This document shows, in pieces, positions 1-10,011 of a stretch of DNA of 64,000 nt (positions are counted from its first letter, which is position 1; each line of letters begins with the position of its first letter). The position numbers and the translations under genes were made by a program. A model generated the notes under the pieces. It was given only the letters and a program-made list of their open reading frames with translations. It did no database searches and was not told the origin of the DNA. The DNA comes from Dryas octopetala (taxonomy: Eukaryota > Streptophyta > Magnoliopsida > Rosales > Rosaceae): the NCBI GenBank assembly GCA_963921425.1, contig OY992832.1:24827489-24891488 (forward strand). Direction: 5' to 3'.

Positions 1-2604
1 GAGGAGGAAATAAAGACGGAGGAGCCGGCGCGAGATCGAGCTGCGAGGGAGAGAGGCTTCGGGGGAAGGAGGAGGGAGTAAAGAGAGTGGACTGTAAAGT
101 GAACCAGAAAGAAATTAAAATTGAAAGACTTTGGGCGACGAACATGAATTCGTCGCCCAAAGAAACTTTAGGCGAGAAATTCATGATTTCGTCGCCCAAA
201 GTCGTTGACTTTAGGGCACCGTTTTATCCCGCCAAAATTTCAGAATTTGGGCGACGCACTGTTCGTCGCCCAAAGCTACATTTCGTCGCCCAAAGTTGAT
301 TTTTTGTATTAATCGTTCATACGTTCGAGCTCCAATACCAAACTTCTAAATCTCCAATTGACCTAATATTTTAGAGGAATGATCTTTGAGTGACAAACTA
401 ATAAATGAACGGTTCGGATCGTTAAAAACACAATCGACATGTAAGGTTCTACATATAAATCAGTGGATTTTACACTTAAATAAAAAAATTCTATTAACTA
501 TTTCGTTCAAACCTTGTCGATTCAATAATTGTGAAGACAATAACGTCATTACAACAATCATAGTCATTCATCATCTATGTTCATACGCAAAGATCATCCC
601 TGCAAAAAATCTCCTCAATCAGAGTTCATCTAGCCGTTCGATTATGATTATAAAAACCATGATCTTTCATACACACTAAATGCTAAACCTAACTTCTACT
701 TCTCTGATTGAGATAATTTTTTGTATGGATGATCTTTGAGTGGGGGACTAGCCAATGATCGGTTTGGATTGTTAAAAACATAATAGAAATCTGAGCTTCT
801 ACATATAAATACACTTGAAGAGTATAATTCTATTAACTTTTTCGTAGAAATTTTGGCGATTCAACAGTTTGTGAAGACTACAATGTGATTTCAACGATCG
901 GAACCGTTCATTCTATTCGTTTATACTGGAAGATCATCCCTGCAAAAAATCGGCTAAATCGGAATTCATCTCATACTTCGATTCGTATTAGAAAATTCAC
1001 AATCGTTCATAAGTTCAACCACCGTTACCTAACTTCTACATCTCCGATTGAGCTAATTTTTTGCATGGATGATCCTTGAGTGGGGAATTAAAAAATGAAT
1101 GGTTATGATCTTTGGAAATACAATCGTATCGTATGCTATTACATATATAAAATTGTAAACAAAAAAGTATTCTTACTTTGGGCGAAGAACTACAAATTTC
1201 GTCGCCCAAAGTGATCTTGGGCGAGGAAATTATAAATTCGTCGCCCAAAACCCCTTTGGGCGACGAAATGTGAAGTTCCTCGCCTTAACCATTATTACAA
1301 TACGATCATTCCTACATTTAAGCTCCGATACCAAATGTTTACATCTCCAATTGATCTAATTTTCTGCAAGATTAATATTTGAGTGAGAAACTAATAAATG
1401 AACAGTTCGGATCCTTGAAAACACGATCGACATATGAGGTTGTACGTACATATGCATGAACGGTTTTTGCACTTGAAGAATAAAATTCTATTAACTATTT
1501 CGTTAAAACCTTGTAGCTTCAATAATTGTGAAGACCACAACGTGATTATCACGATCAGAGCCATTCATCATATATGTTCATACTCAAAGATCAACTCTGG
1601 AAAAAATCGGCTCAATCGGAGTTCATCTACCCGTTCGATTATTATTATAAGAATCAAGATCGTTCATACATCCTAAATGCTAAACCTAACTTCTACATCT
1701 CCAATTGAGATAATTTTTTGCATGGATGATCTTTGAGTGGGGCACTAAGGAATGATCGGTTCGGATCGTTAAAAACACAATACAAAAGTAATCTTCTACA
1801 TACAAATACACTTGAAGAGTATAATTCTATAGTTTTTTCGTTGAAACTTTGTCGATTCAAGAATTGTGAAGACTATACTGTAATTTCAACGATCGGAGCC
1901 GTTCATTTTATTCGTTTATACTCAAACATCATTCCTACAAAAAATCGCCCAAATCGGAATTCATCTACTCCATTGATTAGTATTAGCAATTTCTTGATCG
2001 TTCATACATTCGAGCACCGTTACATAACTTTTACATCTCCAATAATCCTAATTTTTTGCAATGTTGATCTTTCAATGAGGAATTAAAAATTGAACGGTTC
2101 GGATCGTTGGAAACACGATCGCATTGTATGATTAACATACATATAATTATACCAAAAAAAAAAAAGGGAATGACCCTTTGGGCGACGAAAAAATTCCTCG
2201 CCCAAACTATGTTTGGGCGACAAACCAGATTTTGTCACCCAAAGTGCTTTGGGCGACGAAATATTTTGTCACCCAAAGTATGTTTGGGCGACACATTTAC
2301 GTTTTCCTCGCCCAAACACACTTTGGGCGACGAACATATATATCCCTCGCCCAATGTATTTCTCAATTAATTTTTTGTCGCGTGAGTTGAGGCGACGAGA
2401 TCAGTTCGTCGCCCAAAGTAACTTTAGGCGAGGAACGTGTTATTCGTCGCCCAAACGTCCTTTGGGCGACGAACATGTTCGTCGCCCAAATCTGCATGAC
2501 ATTGAGCGACAAATGCTCTTGTTCGTCGCCCCAAATTACTTTGGGCGACGAATATATGTTCGTCACCCAAAGTCTCGTCGCCCAAATATGTTTTTCTTGT
2601 AGTG
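1..2604. mobile_element. CACTA (En/Spm-like) transposon, right-hand part
   Basis: The right end reads ...TTCTTGTAGTG, the reverse complement of the CACTACAAGAA terminus that defines plant CACTA elements, with its last base at 2604. Clusters of the subterminal motif TTTGGGCGACGAA, in both orientations, lie at 127-295, 1180-1285 and 2177-2590; such arrays are where CACTA transposases bind. No transposase coding is visible, so this is a non-autonomous or internal-deleted copy. The left end is not identified and may lie outside the window. It sits inside an SDR gene, whose remaining coding starts a few bases to the right. Confidence 0.8.
381..2165. repeat. Two ~995-bp tandem units, each of three ~340-bp subrepeats
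   Basis: The motif GATCTTTGAGTG followed by a GAACGGTTCGGATCG-like block recurs near 381, 729, 1070, 1371, 1727 and 2067. Positions 381/1371, 729/1727 and 1070/2067 are the best matching pairs, so the region is a diverged tandem duplication of a three-part unit. It fills the interior of the CACTA element. Short reading frames in it are not conserved between the units. Confidence 0.7.
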
Positions 2605-2610
2605 GGAATT

Positions 2611-3275
2611 GTCTGAAAACGGACTATTACGGAAGCAAGCAACCAATTAAGGCGCTTATTCCACTTTTGCAACAATCTGGTTCACCAAGAATAGTTAGTG
2701 CATCTTCCATTAGGGCAGTTAAAGGTACAAACCTAAAATTCCAGCTCCTAAGGCAAATATATTCCTTTTTGAATGTTAGTTTAATATACAATATTGTTGA
2801 CTCATTCTTTTAATCACTTAAACTTTTCTGGTTCAGTGTTTATCTAATATGGTGTCAAAACTTTCATTCCAATCCTCAGTCCCCAACATGTTTATTGGTT
2901 TGCAACGTGCAGGGTTCTAGCCTATAAGATAGGGTTGCTTGGGAGGGAGGGTGCTAGCTTGATATAATTTTTGGTTGATTCTTCAGTTCCAAATTTTGGA
3001 GTCCAATGGTTGTCTAATATTGAAAGGAACGGGAGATCCTTTTCTTTTTGGTTTTTTACTAAACAATCACTTGTATGCATGTGTTCCAGCTTATGTTAAA
3101 TCGAAAAGCAAGGGAGGAGCTAGGAGGTGTTGAGAGCCTCACAGAAGAGAAAGTGGCCGGACAAGGTGGTAATTAAGGGCTTTTAGAGGATGTGAAGGAG
3201 AATTTGGTGGAAACCAAAGGCTGGCCTACTAATAACTCTGCCAACATGGTATCCAAGGCATCTGTCAATGCTTAA
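2611..3275 (+). pseudogene. Broken short-chain dehydrogenase/reductase (neomenthol dehydrogenase / salutaridine reductase type)
   Basis: 2611-2727 encodes CLKTDYYGSKQPIKALIPLL followed by SPRIVSASS, the core of the plant menthol-type SDR family (family form CLKTNYYG..ALIPLLQ..SPRIVNVSS). A second block at 3100-3275 encodes AREELGGVESLTEEKV, then an in-frame stop, then LVETKGWPTNNSANMVSKAS. In the family this last block is ..YLSAYxVSKAA; here the catalytic Tyr of the YxxxK motif is Asn. The N-terminal Rossmann glycine motif is absent because the CACTA end lies directly upstream, and the C-terminal third is missing. Active enzymes of this family reduce carbonyls with NADPH in the cytosol; this copy cannot. 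The stop, lost Tyr and missing ends make it a pseudogene. Confidence 0.8.
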
Positions 3276-4064
3276 TTACAAAAGAGTACGTTATGGTAAA
3301 GAAGCATCTCCAAATTTCGATTAGCCTTTTGATTGAAAACATGCAAACTATGTAGTATGTATGTATGCATATGTTTTATGTATTCATGTAAAAAGTAGGG
3401 AATAACAATGTAGCAGGCTGTTACGTGCTTGTAGTTCATGGTGTAATGGATCAGATTGAGAGCGACCATGAACTTGACTACTACTTATATGTACTTTTTC
3501 TTTTTCGATCTCTTTCCCAACATGCTGTTGTTGATGAACGATGTCTCTCTGCATGACAACAGAGGCACTAGTAGTACTCTCCTTGTTGGAGGATGGGACT
3601 GGGCAAGACTAAGCAATTAAAATGGACAATAGTGCCTTGTGTCATGTTTGGTGGGCTTATTTAGAATTTGGGACTGGAATCACATTTGGTACTATAATCC
3701 TAAATAACTAAGGATTTATGTCCCCTGTTCAAAAGTGGTTCATGATTGAATTAGTCTGTTCTATCCTGTTTATAGGATACAGTCCTATTCCGTGCAGTCC
3801 TGTCCTGCATTTGAAACGAGGCTCACACTTATAGTGCTCTTGCCGTTGGTACTCTTTCCATTGCTGTTGTTGTTGTTGTTGGCGGTGCCTCACAGCCGGA
3901 TGTATCCTCTGATGATCAGCGATGGGCGATCACTAGTACGTAGTACTTACTATATATATATATATATTAATTGTTAGCTTAATTTCATGTACATGAACTA
4001 AATGCAATATATGTGTATGCATATATAGCTCCTTCATTATTTCTTTCTTCTTTTTTGGGTAAAA
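3276..4064. other. Intergenic, no gene seen
   Basis: AT-rich DNA with no conserved coding. Short tandem pieces such as (TA)n near 3950 are present. The stretch around 3640-3800 (GGGACTGGAATCAC, TAGGATACAGTCC) resembles a decayed MITE, but I could not find paired termini. Confidence 0.4.
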
Positions 4065-4065
4065 A

Positions 4066-4265
4066 GGGAGCCGAAGCCCAAAAACAAAGCAACTACACTA
4101 ACACATCCATAGCAGTGGAAAAACCAATAACATCAGCAGCCAATGAACACCAGGAACCAAGCTAGAGCATAATGAAGCTAAATGATCAGCAGAAGAATTC
4201 TGATCTCTATAAGCATGATGCAAAGAAACCTTCCAATATTCCCAGCAAGCATAACTCTGCAATTA
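4066..4265 (-). pseudogene. Fragment of a LINE/RNase H-type (RVT_3) domain
   Basis: Read on the minus strand, the segment encodes HHAYRDQNSSADHLASL, matching the H.YRE.N..AD.LA motif at the C-terminal end of plant RNase H domains that accompany L1-type reverse transcriptases. Nothing upstream encodes the catalytic aspartates, so it is a short remnant. It could also derive from a stand-alone RVT_3 protein; the length is too small to decide. Confidence 0.45.
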
Positions 4266-4670
4266 TTTCTTTCTTCAGCCTAAAGGTACATGTATTTCAA
4301 TCCCATATATATAATTAAGCAAGCTTTGGGTACCAAACAAAACATTTTACTCACATCCATATATATAATTAAATAGCTAGGACTTTAGAGTACGTTAATT
4401 ATCATTTTTAATGATCACAGATTAATTAATTAATTTCCTATATATAATAAGTATTTGCGTGTTAGTTGGGTTGCCTAGATCTAGAATCCTAGATGTGTCG
4501 TTTCCAGTTCCCAGGATTCTTTTTTAGGTTAAAAAGGTCTCACCCAATTCCTCACCTACCCCTACGTACTCACAACAACACATACAACACCAGTCGCCAG
4601 GTATGCTAAGCTATATATTAAGACTTGAGTTCCTTCAAATATTTGGACCTTGGTCCTAGCTAGCTAAACT

Positions 4671-4835
4671 ATTGTGTATTTTAAATTTTAAATTTTAAAT
4701 TATTTTTTAATGAGTTAATAGTGTTTAAGGTCTGTTACTTCATAAAAAATAAAAAAAGGTTTGTTAAGTGGAGCGACAAGTGTCAGCAAATTAAATAGGG
4801 AGGAGACGAATTTTGGTGACAGTAGATTAATTTGG
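4671..4835 (+). repeat. Dispersed repeat, copy 1 (second copy 14871-15003)
   Basis: Shares ATTGTGTATTTT, GTCTGTTAAGTGGAG-like, AGGTGTCAGCA-like, ATTAAATAGG and GGAGGAGAC..TTTTGGTGACAG blocks with 14871-15003, in the same order and orientation. Copy 1 has a ~35-bp insertion (TTCATAAAAAATAAAAAAAG). No coding capacity or element ends are recognisable. Confidence 0.65.
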
Positions 4836-5160
4836 ACTCAATTTTCCCCCACATTTGCTTGACTGTTAACGTTTAACGTACAATATTAACATGCAAGAAC
4901 ATTAATTTAGTTTGTAATAATATTGTGTCATGCACATAAAGAAAACGTGATAAGAATAAGATATATATAATTTAACACTGATTGAGCTGGTAATTCATTC
5001 TCTTTTGAAATTCGAAATCCGATTCAAGGCTTAAGTTGGCCGGCAACTCCAAGTTCCCTATTCTCAGGGCCGGCCCAAAGATTTCGGGGGCCCGAAACGA
5101 ACAATATAAATGAGGCCATAGTCATCTCGACCTTCATACACACTCATGTATTTTATTTTT

Positions 5161-6305
5161 GGCTCAAGTATATTTACATCCACCAATTATAGGATCCATT
5201 TCAAGTTGGTCCACGAACTATAAAATATTTCAAATTTTCCCATTAACTATAAATTCTATTTCAAGTTGGTCCACGAACTATAAAACATTTCAAATTTCCC
5301 CATTAACTATAGGGCTCATTTCAAGTTACTTCACGAACTAACAAAAAACATACATAATAGTAGATAAAATCGGGTTGACAAAAACACCAAACCGAACCGG
5401 ATTATTTATATATATTTATATATTTTATTATATATTTTATATTATATAAAAGTTATATATATATTGAATAAAAAAGATGTAAGTTGTTTTTTGCACATAT
5501 TGGGGTTTGAACCCATGACCTTGTGAGAAGAGTCAAAGTATGAATTCCCACTACACCACTTAACCACTTATGAAATTCAAATACATACAATATATTTATA
5601 GGCATACTGATACTTGAAATATAATAATTTATAAAATTAAATATAGTTTATATATCATTCTTTTTTTTAAAGATATTATTTTAGGTCTCTATTTAAATAT
5701 TATCATTGCAAAAAGTCTAAAAATTTTACTAGTTTATATTTTATATAATTTATAGTTTCTATATTGTAAACATATTACTAAAAGTCCAAAACTATAATTT
5801 ATAATTTATATACTAAAATTATTAGAGTATAGGGTTAATTTTTAAGGTATAAGGTTTCAGACTTTATGGTTTAGTGTATAAGGTTATGGTTTAGAATACC
5901 AATTATAATTTTATAAATTATTATATTTCAAGTATCAGTATGCCTATAAATATATTGCATATACTTAAATATCATAAGTGACTAAATGTTGTAGTGGGAA
6001 TTCACACTTTCACTCTCCTCAAGTGGTCATAGGTTTGAACACAGCATGTTCCAAAAACACCTTATACCTTTTTTATTCAAAATATATAACTTTTATTTAA
6101 TAAATAAAAATATATACATAAATCATCCGATTCGGTTCGATTTTTTTGTCAACCCGATTTTATCTACCATTTTGTATGTTTTTTGTTAGTTCGTAGACCA
6201 ACTTGAAATGAACCCTATAGTTAATGGAGAAATTTAAAATATTTTATATTCGTGGACCAACTTGAAATAGACCCTATAGTTTGTGGATATAAATATACTT
6301 GAGCC
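5161..6305. mobile_element. Foldback Mutator-like element (MULE), family A, copy 1
   Basis: The ends GGCTCAAGTATATTTA...TAAATATACTTGAGCC are inverted and flanked by the identical 9-bp duplication TTTATTTTT (5152-5160, 6306-6314), the Mutator hallmark. The arms are long (about 400-500 bp): AAGTTGGTCCACGAACTA repeats occur in both, and so does a tRNA-like block around 5500-5580 and 5990-6055. No transposase is encoded, so it depends on an element elsewhere. A smaller copy lies at 22423-23057. Confidence 0.85.
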
Positions 6306-7386
6306 TTTATTTTTTCTTAAGTACTCAAAAAATTCATTATAATAATTCAAAATAAAAATTATAACATAAAAAAACATATAGCAAACTACATATATACCAA
6401 ACAAAAGTTTTCAATTAATTTAACGAATTTAACCATAGTTTTTCAATTTTTCTCAAAGAATAAAAAACCATACCTTGTTTAAATTGATCCAAGACGACAA
6501 CAACACAACTTATCTCACGTTGGGTGTAAATTGATCTATGACCAAAATTTCTTGAGTGTGAGATAAAAGGGTTTAGTGTAGGTTTTGTTTTAGAAATTTG
6601 GGGATAAGGGGATTTGAGTTCTGGGTTCTTTTTCACGTTGGGGGTTCTATAACTATTTTTTTCTTCTTTAATTTACTTAGTTAAATTAAATAGGTATCTG
6701 TTTAGTTGGTGAGTTTAACAAATTGATGGGCCTATTTTAATTGGGCTATTTTTACTTTTGAATTAGAACTTTTTAAAAAAAAACTATATATATATATATA
6801 TTAAAAACTTGGAGGCACATATTAAAATTTTTAGGCTTTTTAGCCTAACATATAAGATATATTATATAAATGGTTGTAAAATTTCGAGGCCCTTGAGATT
6901 AGGGCACCCTAGGCGACTGCCTACTCGGCCTACCCTTAGGCCTTCCACTACGGTAAGACCCATTTTTTGTGACCCAAAATGAGTGCTGTGACCCAATTCT
7001 TACTGCAATGGTGCTGTGACCCATTTTGGGGTCACAGTGTTTTATACATATTTAAAATATGGCTAATATTAATTAAGTGATGTTTAATTTATAATTTAAA
7101 ATTTCAATTATAATAAAAACTAATATATTGGTCTTATTTTAATGAGATCTTTAAAATAAGGTCAATATTGAATATATTTAAAATAAGAAAATTTCATAAA
7201 TTAGACAACATAAGCTTTACAACATTGGGACTTTAACAACCACAAACAATAAAAACAACACGATGATTTAAAGAAAAAACAAGAACAACACGATTACTAA
7301 AAGAAAAAACAAGAACAATACGATGATTTAAAGAAAAAACAACAACAACAACTGCATTCGACATGACAGAAAATGAAGCGAACTTT

Positions 7387-7809
7387 TTATTCGGAGTCCA
7401 ATGACGAATAATTGACACCCCCGTAATTATACCAATCTGAGATCTTCTGTTCGGTTTCACACTCATCACATGGTTGAACCGGAGGGTTCTTCCCGTAGGT
7501 GCATGGCACGAGTGGTTTCGGCTCTGGCAGGTGGTTCAACCATAGGTGGCGAAGATTTGGGTGGTTGGCTAGATCCTTGAGCTCCAATCTCATGCAAAAT
7601 TCACACAAAGGGAACAAAATATCATCTGAACACTTGCAGAACCTCCAGTCTGGTTCTTTTGCACGCTCCATCATTAAACAATAATCGCACAATGGTGCAG
7701 CACAGTTAGGGAGGCACTTACACAAGCTTTGATCGCACTGTTGTTTGGAGCTCTCACCAGCGCCTTGCTTGGAGCTCTCACCGACACTTTGCTTGGAAGA
7801 GGAAGCCAT
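7387..7809 (-). CDS. Cysteine-rich protein of unknown function carried by the Harbinger element (140 aa)
   Basis: I do not recognise a named family. The protein starts with an imperfect eight-residue repeat (SSKQSVGE, SSKQGAGE, SSKQ; residues 3-24), then has three cysteine modules: C30-x-C32-x8-C41-x2-C44, C58-x-C60-x8-C69-x2-C72 and C103-x10-C114-x2-C117, suggesting up to three small metal-binding units. No signal peptide or membrane segment is seen. The ATG at 7809 has a good context (AGAAATGGC), and TATAAATA lies 50 bp upstream (7859-7866); an in-frame ATG at 7914 is upstream of that TATA, so I reject it. The frame has no stops, unlike the two other genes of the element. Function in transposition (DNA or protein binding) is inference only. 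It could also be a captured host gene. Confidence 0.6.
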   Translation of the reverse strand: MASSSKQSVGESSKQGAGESSKQQCDQSLCKCLPNCAAPLCDYCLMMERAKEPDWRFCKCSDDILFPLCEFCMRLELKDLANHPNLRHLWLNHLPEPKPLVPCTYGKNPPVQPCDECETEQKISDWYNYGGVNYSSLDSE

Positions 7810-7858
7810 TTCTAAACGATAGTTATGTGGATGTGTTGGCCTTATAGTTAAACCTTGG

Positions 7859-7866
7859 TATTTATA
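7859..7866 (-). promoter_or_regulatory. TATA box of the cysteine-rich gene
   Basis: Minus-strand TATAAATACCA, 50 bp upstream of the ATG at 7809. The same 11 bases stand before the transposase gene (TATA at 9633-9640). Confidence 0.5.
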
Positions 7867-8210
7867 GGGAAAAAAACATGATAACTTCCCCATTGGATTC
7901 CCTGATGGATTCATAGATACTCGAATCTCACATGTGAAGCAACAGTGTTGTGCATGGGATGGAGTGTGGAGTCAGTGTATAGTCTTGTCATTGGTTCAGT
8001 GAATTATTTTGCAAGCATGTGATGATTGTGTCATGTCATGTCAGCTAAGAGAAATCAATGCCTTTATTTCATTTCACAAACTACAACTGACAAACACAAA
8101 CACACTTAAACGGCAAATACAAAGACAAATAACAAACTTCGAAGATAAACAACGAAGATTAACCTAACATATGATAATGAGAACTACATTGATGAACCAT
8201 GATTCCGATT

Positions 8211-9566
8211 TCAATGGGTTGGGGCAAGTGGTGGGTTCCCCTCTCGGATCCAGATGTGCTCAATCAAATTGGTTTTTAGGGATTCGTTGACATTTCGATC
8301 CCTAAGCAAATTCCGACGAATATTCATCTCAGGTAATGATGATGGAGCGGCACCGGTTGGACATGGTTCTACACCTTCATATTCAGCTTCTACCCTTCTA
8401 GTGCTCGCTTCTGAGTCTATTAGGTCATCCCTACAGTCATCCTCAGGGCGCTCATCCTCCACGATCATATTGTGCAATATTATGCACGCCTTCATGATAT
8501 ACCCAAGCTTAATTGGACGCCAATAACGAGCAAGTCGTTTTATAATCTGACACCGGGCTTTTAAAATTCCAAATGCCCTCTTCACATCCTTCATGTATCC
8601 CTCCTGTCGAGCGGCAAACAACTTGTGGTGGGGAAGAACGGGACTGTGCAATTGAGTAATAAGAGTTGACCATTGAAGGTAGATCCCATCTGCAAGATAG
8701 TATGGAATTAATGGTGTAGTCTATCCCATTCACAGTGAATTTCATCCTGTTGTTCTGGCCGGAAATCATATCATCAAAGAGATGCGAACAGTCCAGCACA
8801 TTGATATCATTATTCGACCCAAGTATACCAAAATTTGCATGCCATATCCACGTGTCATAACCGGCAACGGCTTTAAGAATAATTGTTGGGACACGATAAT
8901 GCCCACGGTAAACAGCTTGCTCTGCCATTGGGCAATTTTGCCATACCCAATGCATGCAATCCAAGCTACCAATCATACCTGGAAATCCTCTACGGCTCCC
9001 CTTTTGCAAAAGTTTTCTCAAATCGGTCGGGGTAGGCCTTCGGAGATATTCTGGTCCGAAGACGTCAGTGATGGCTCTCACGAACTTCAAGAATTACTGT
9101 CGTATAGTGGTTTGGCTAATGGTCATTGACTCTGAGACCAAATCATACGAAATGCCATATGCCATCACTCGCAGTGCCGCAGTCACCTTTTGGTGAGGTG
9201 TGCAACCCACTCTACTTAGAGCGTCAACTCTTAGACGGAAATACTCATCCTGGAGGCAAACCGCTTCGAGAATCCTATTGAATAGCGGTTGGTGCATGCG
9301 GTATGGCCTACGAAAAGTCACGGTGTCCTCGATTGGCGAAGGGATGAAGTAGTTGTCCATGAGACGTTCGTGGGAGGCTTCTCGATTCCGGTGTGTGTAC
9401 CGGCGACTTGAAGAATCCCGCCATGCCTTGGACGTCCGGCGACGACAGTATGACCCATTGACATGATCAACTGACCCACCATCTCCCTTCCATCCTCTTC
9501 CCTATCCCATTCAGCATCATAGTCCGAAGACGAGGAGGAGGATGAATACACGTACAAAGGATTCAT
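8211..9566 (-). pseudogene. PIF/Harbinger DDE transposase (broken)
   Basis: Reading leftward from the ATG at 9566, the frame has an acidic Ser-rich start (SSSSSSSDYDAEWDREEDG), then family motifs RRYTHRNREASHERLMDNYF (second frame), RRPYRMHQPLFNRIL, GMIGSLDCMHW with the first catalytic Asp, ILGSNNDINVLD with the second, and KDVKRAFGILKAR. In active members the last motif is VERAFG, and its Glu completes the DDE triad; here it is Lys. Breaks: a frameshift near 9385-9440, an in-frame TAA at 9091-9093, and a frameshift near 8700. The enzyme normally cuts element ends in the nucleus together with the Myb-like partner. This copy cannot make a working protein. Confidence 0.9.
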
Positions 9567-9632
9567 CTTAGTGTTTATGGAATGAGAAATGATCCTGAAA
9601 TAAGATTGAGTGTAACATGATAAATATAGTGG

Positions 9633-9640
9633 TATTTATA
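9633..9640 (-). promoter_or_regulatory. TATA box of the Harbinger transposase gene
   Basis: Minus-strand TATAAATA followed by CCA, 67 bp upstream of the ATG at 9566. Confidence 0.45.
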
Positions 9641-10011
9641 TTAAAACCACATGCATTTGAGATAAGGATTTAATGGTCCACATTCATTTGCTTTATGATG
9701 GTGTAGTCATTTCATGCACTTTGATTGAGTAGTCGTTTTCAACAATATGCCTGTTTTGCAGTAATGATAGCATGCATTAGTCTTATCTACTGTAGAGCAT
9801 GCATGCATCCATTGGAGTTGTACCATAATAAGTTAGAATCCAATGTTGGGTGGAAATGCAAACATGACTTAAATAAATAGCAAACATGACTTAAAACAAG
9901 ATTGACATTCAAATTAAAGGATACAATTAAATAGCAAACATAATTTAAAACAAGATTAACATTCAAAATAAAAAACACAATTAAAGAGCAAACATAATAC
10001 AAGGTCTCATT

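Noticed and set aside
7810-7914. Longer N-terminus for the cysteine-rich protein
   Set aside because: The upstream ATG lies before the TATA box at 7859-7866, so it would not be in the transcript.
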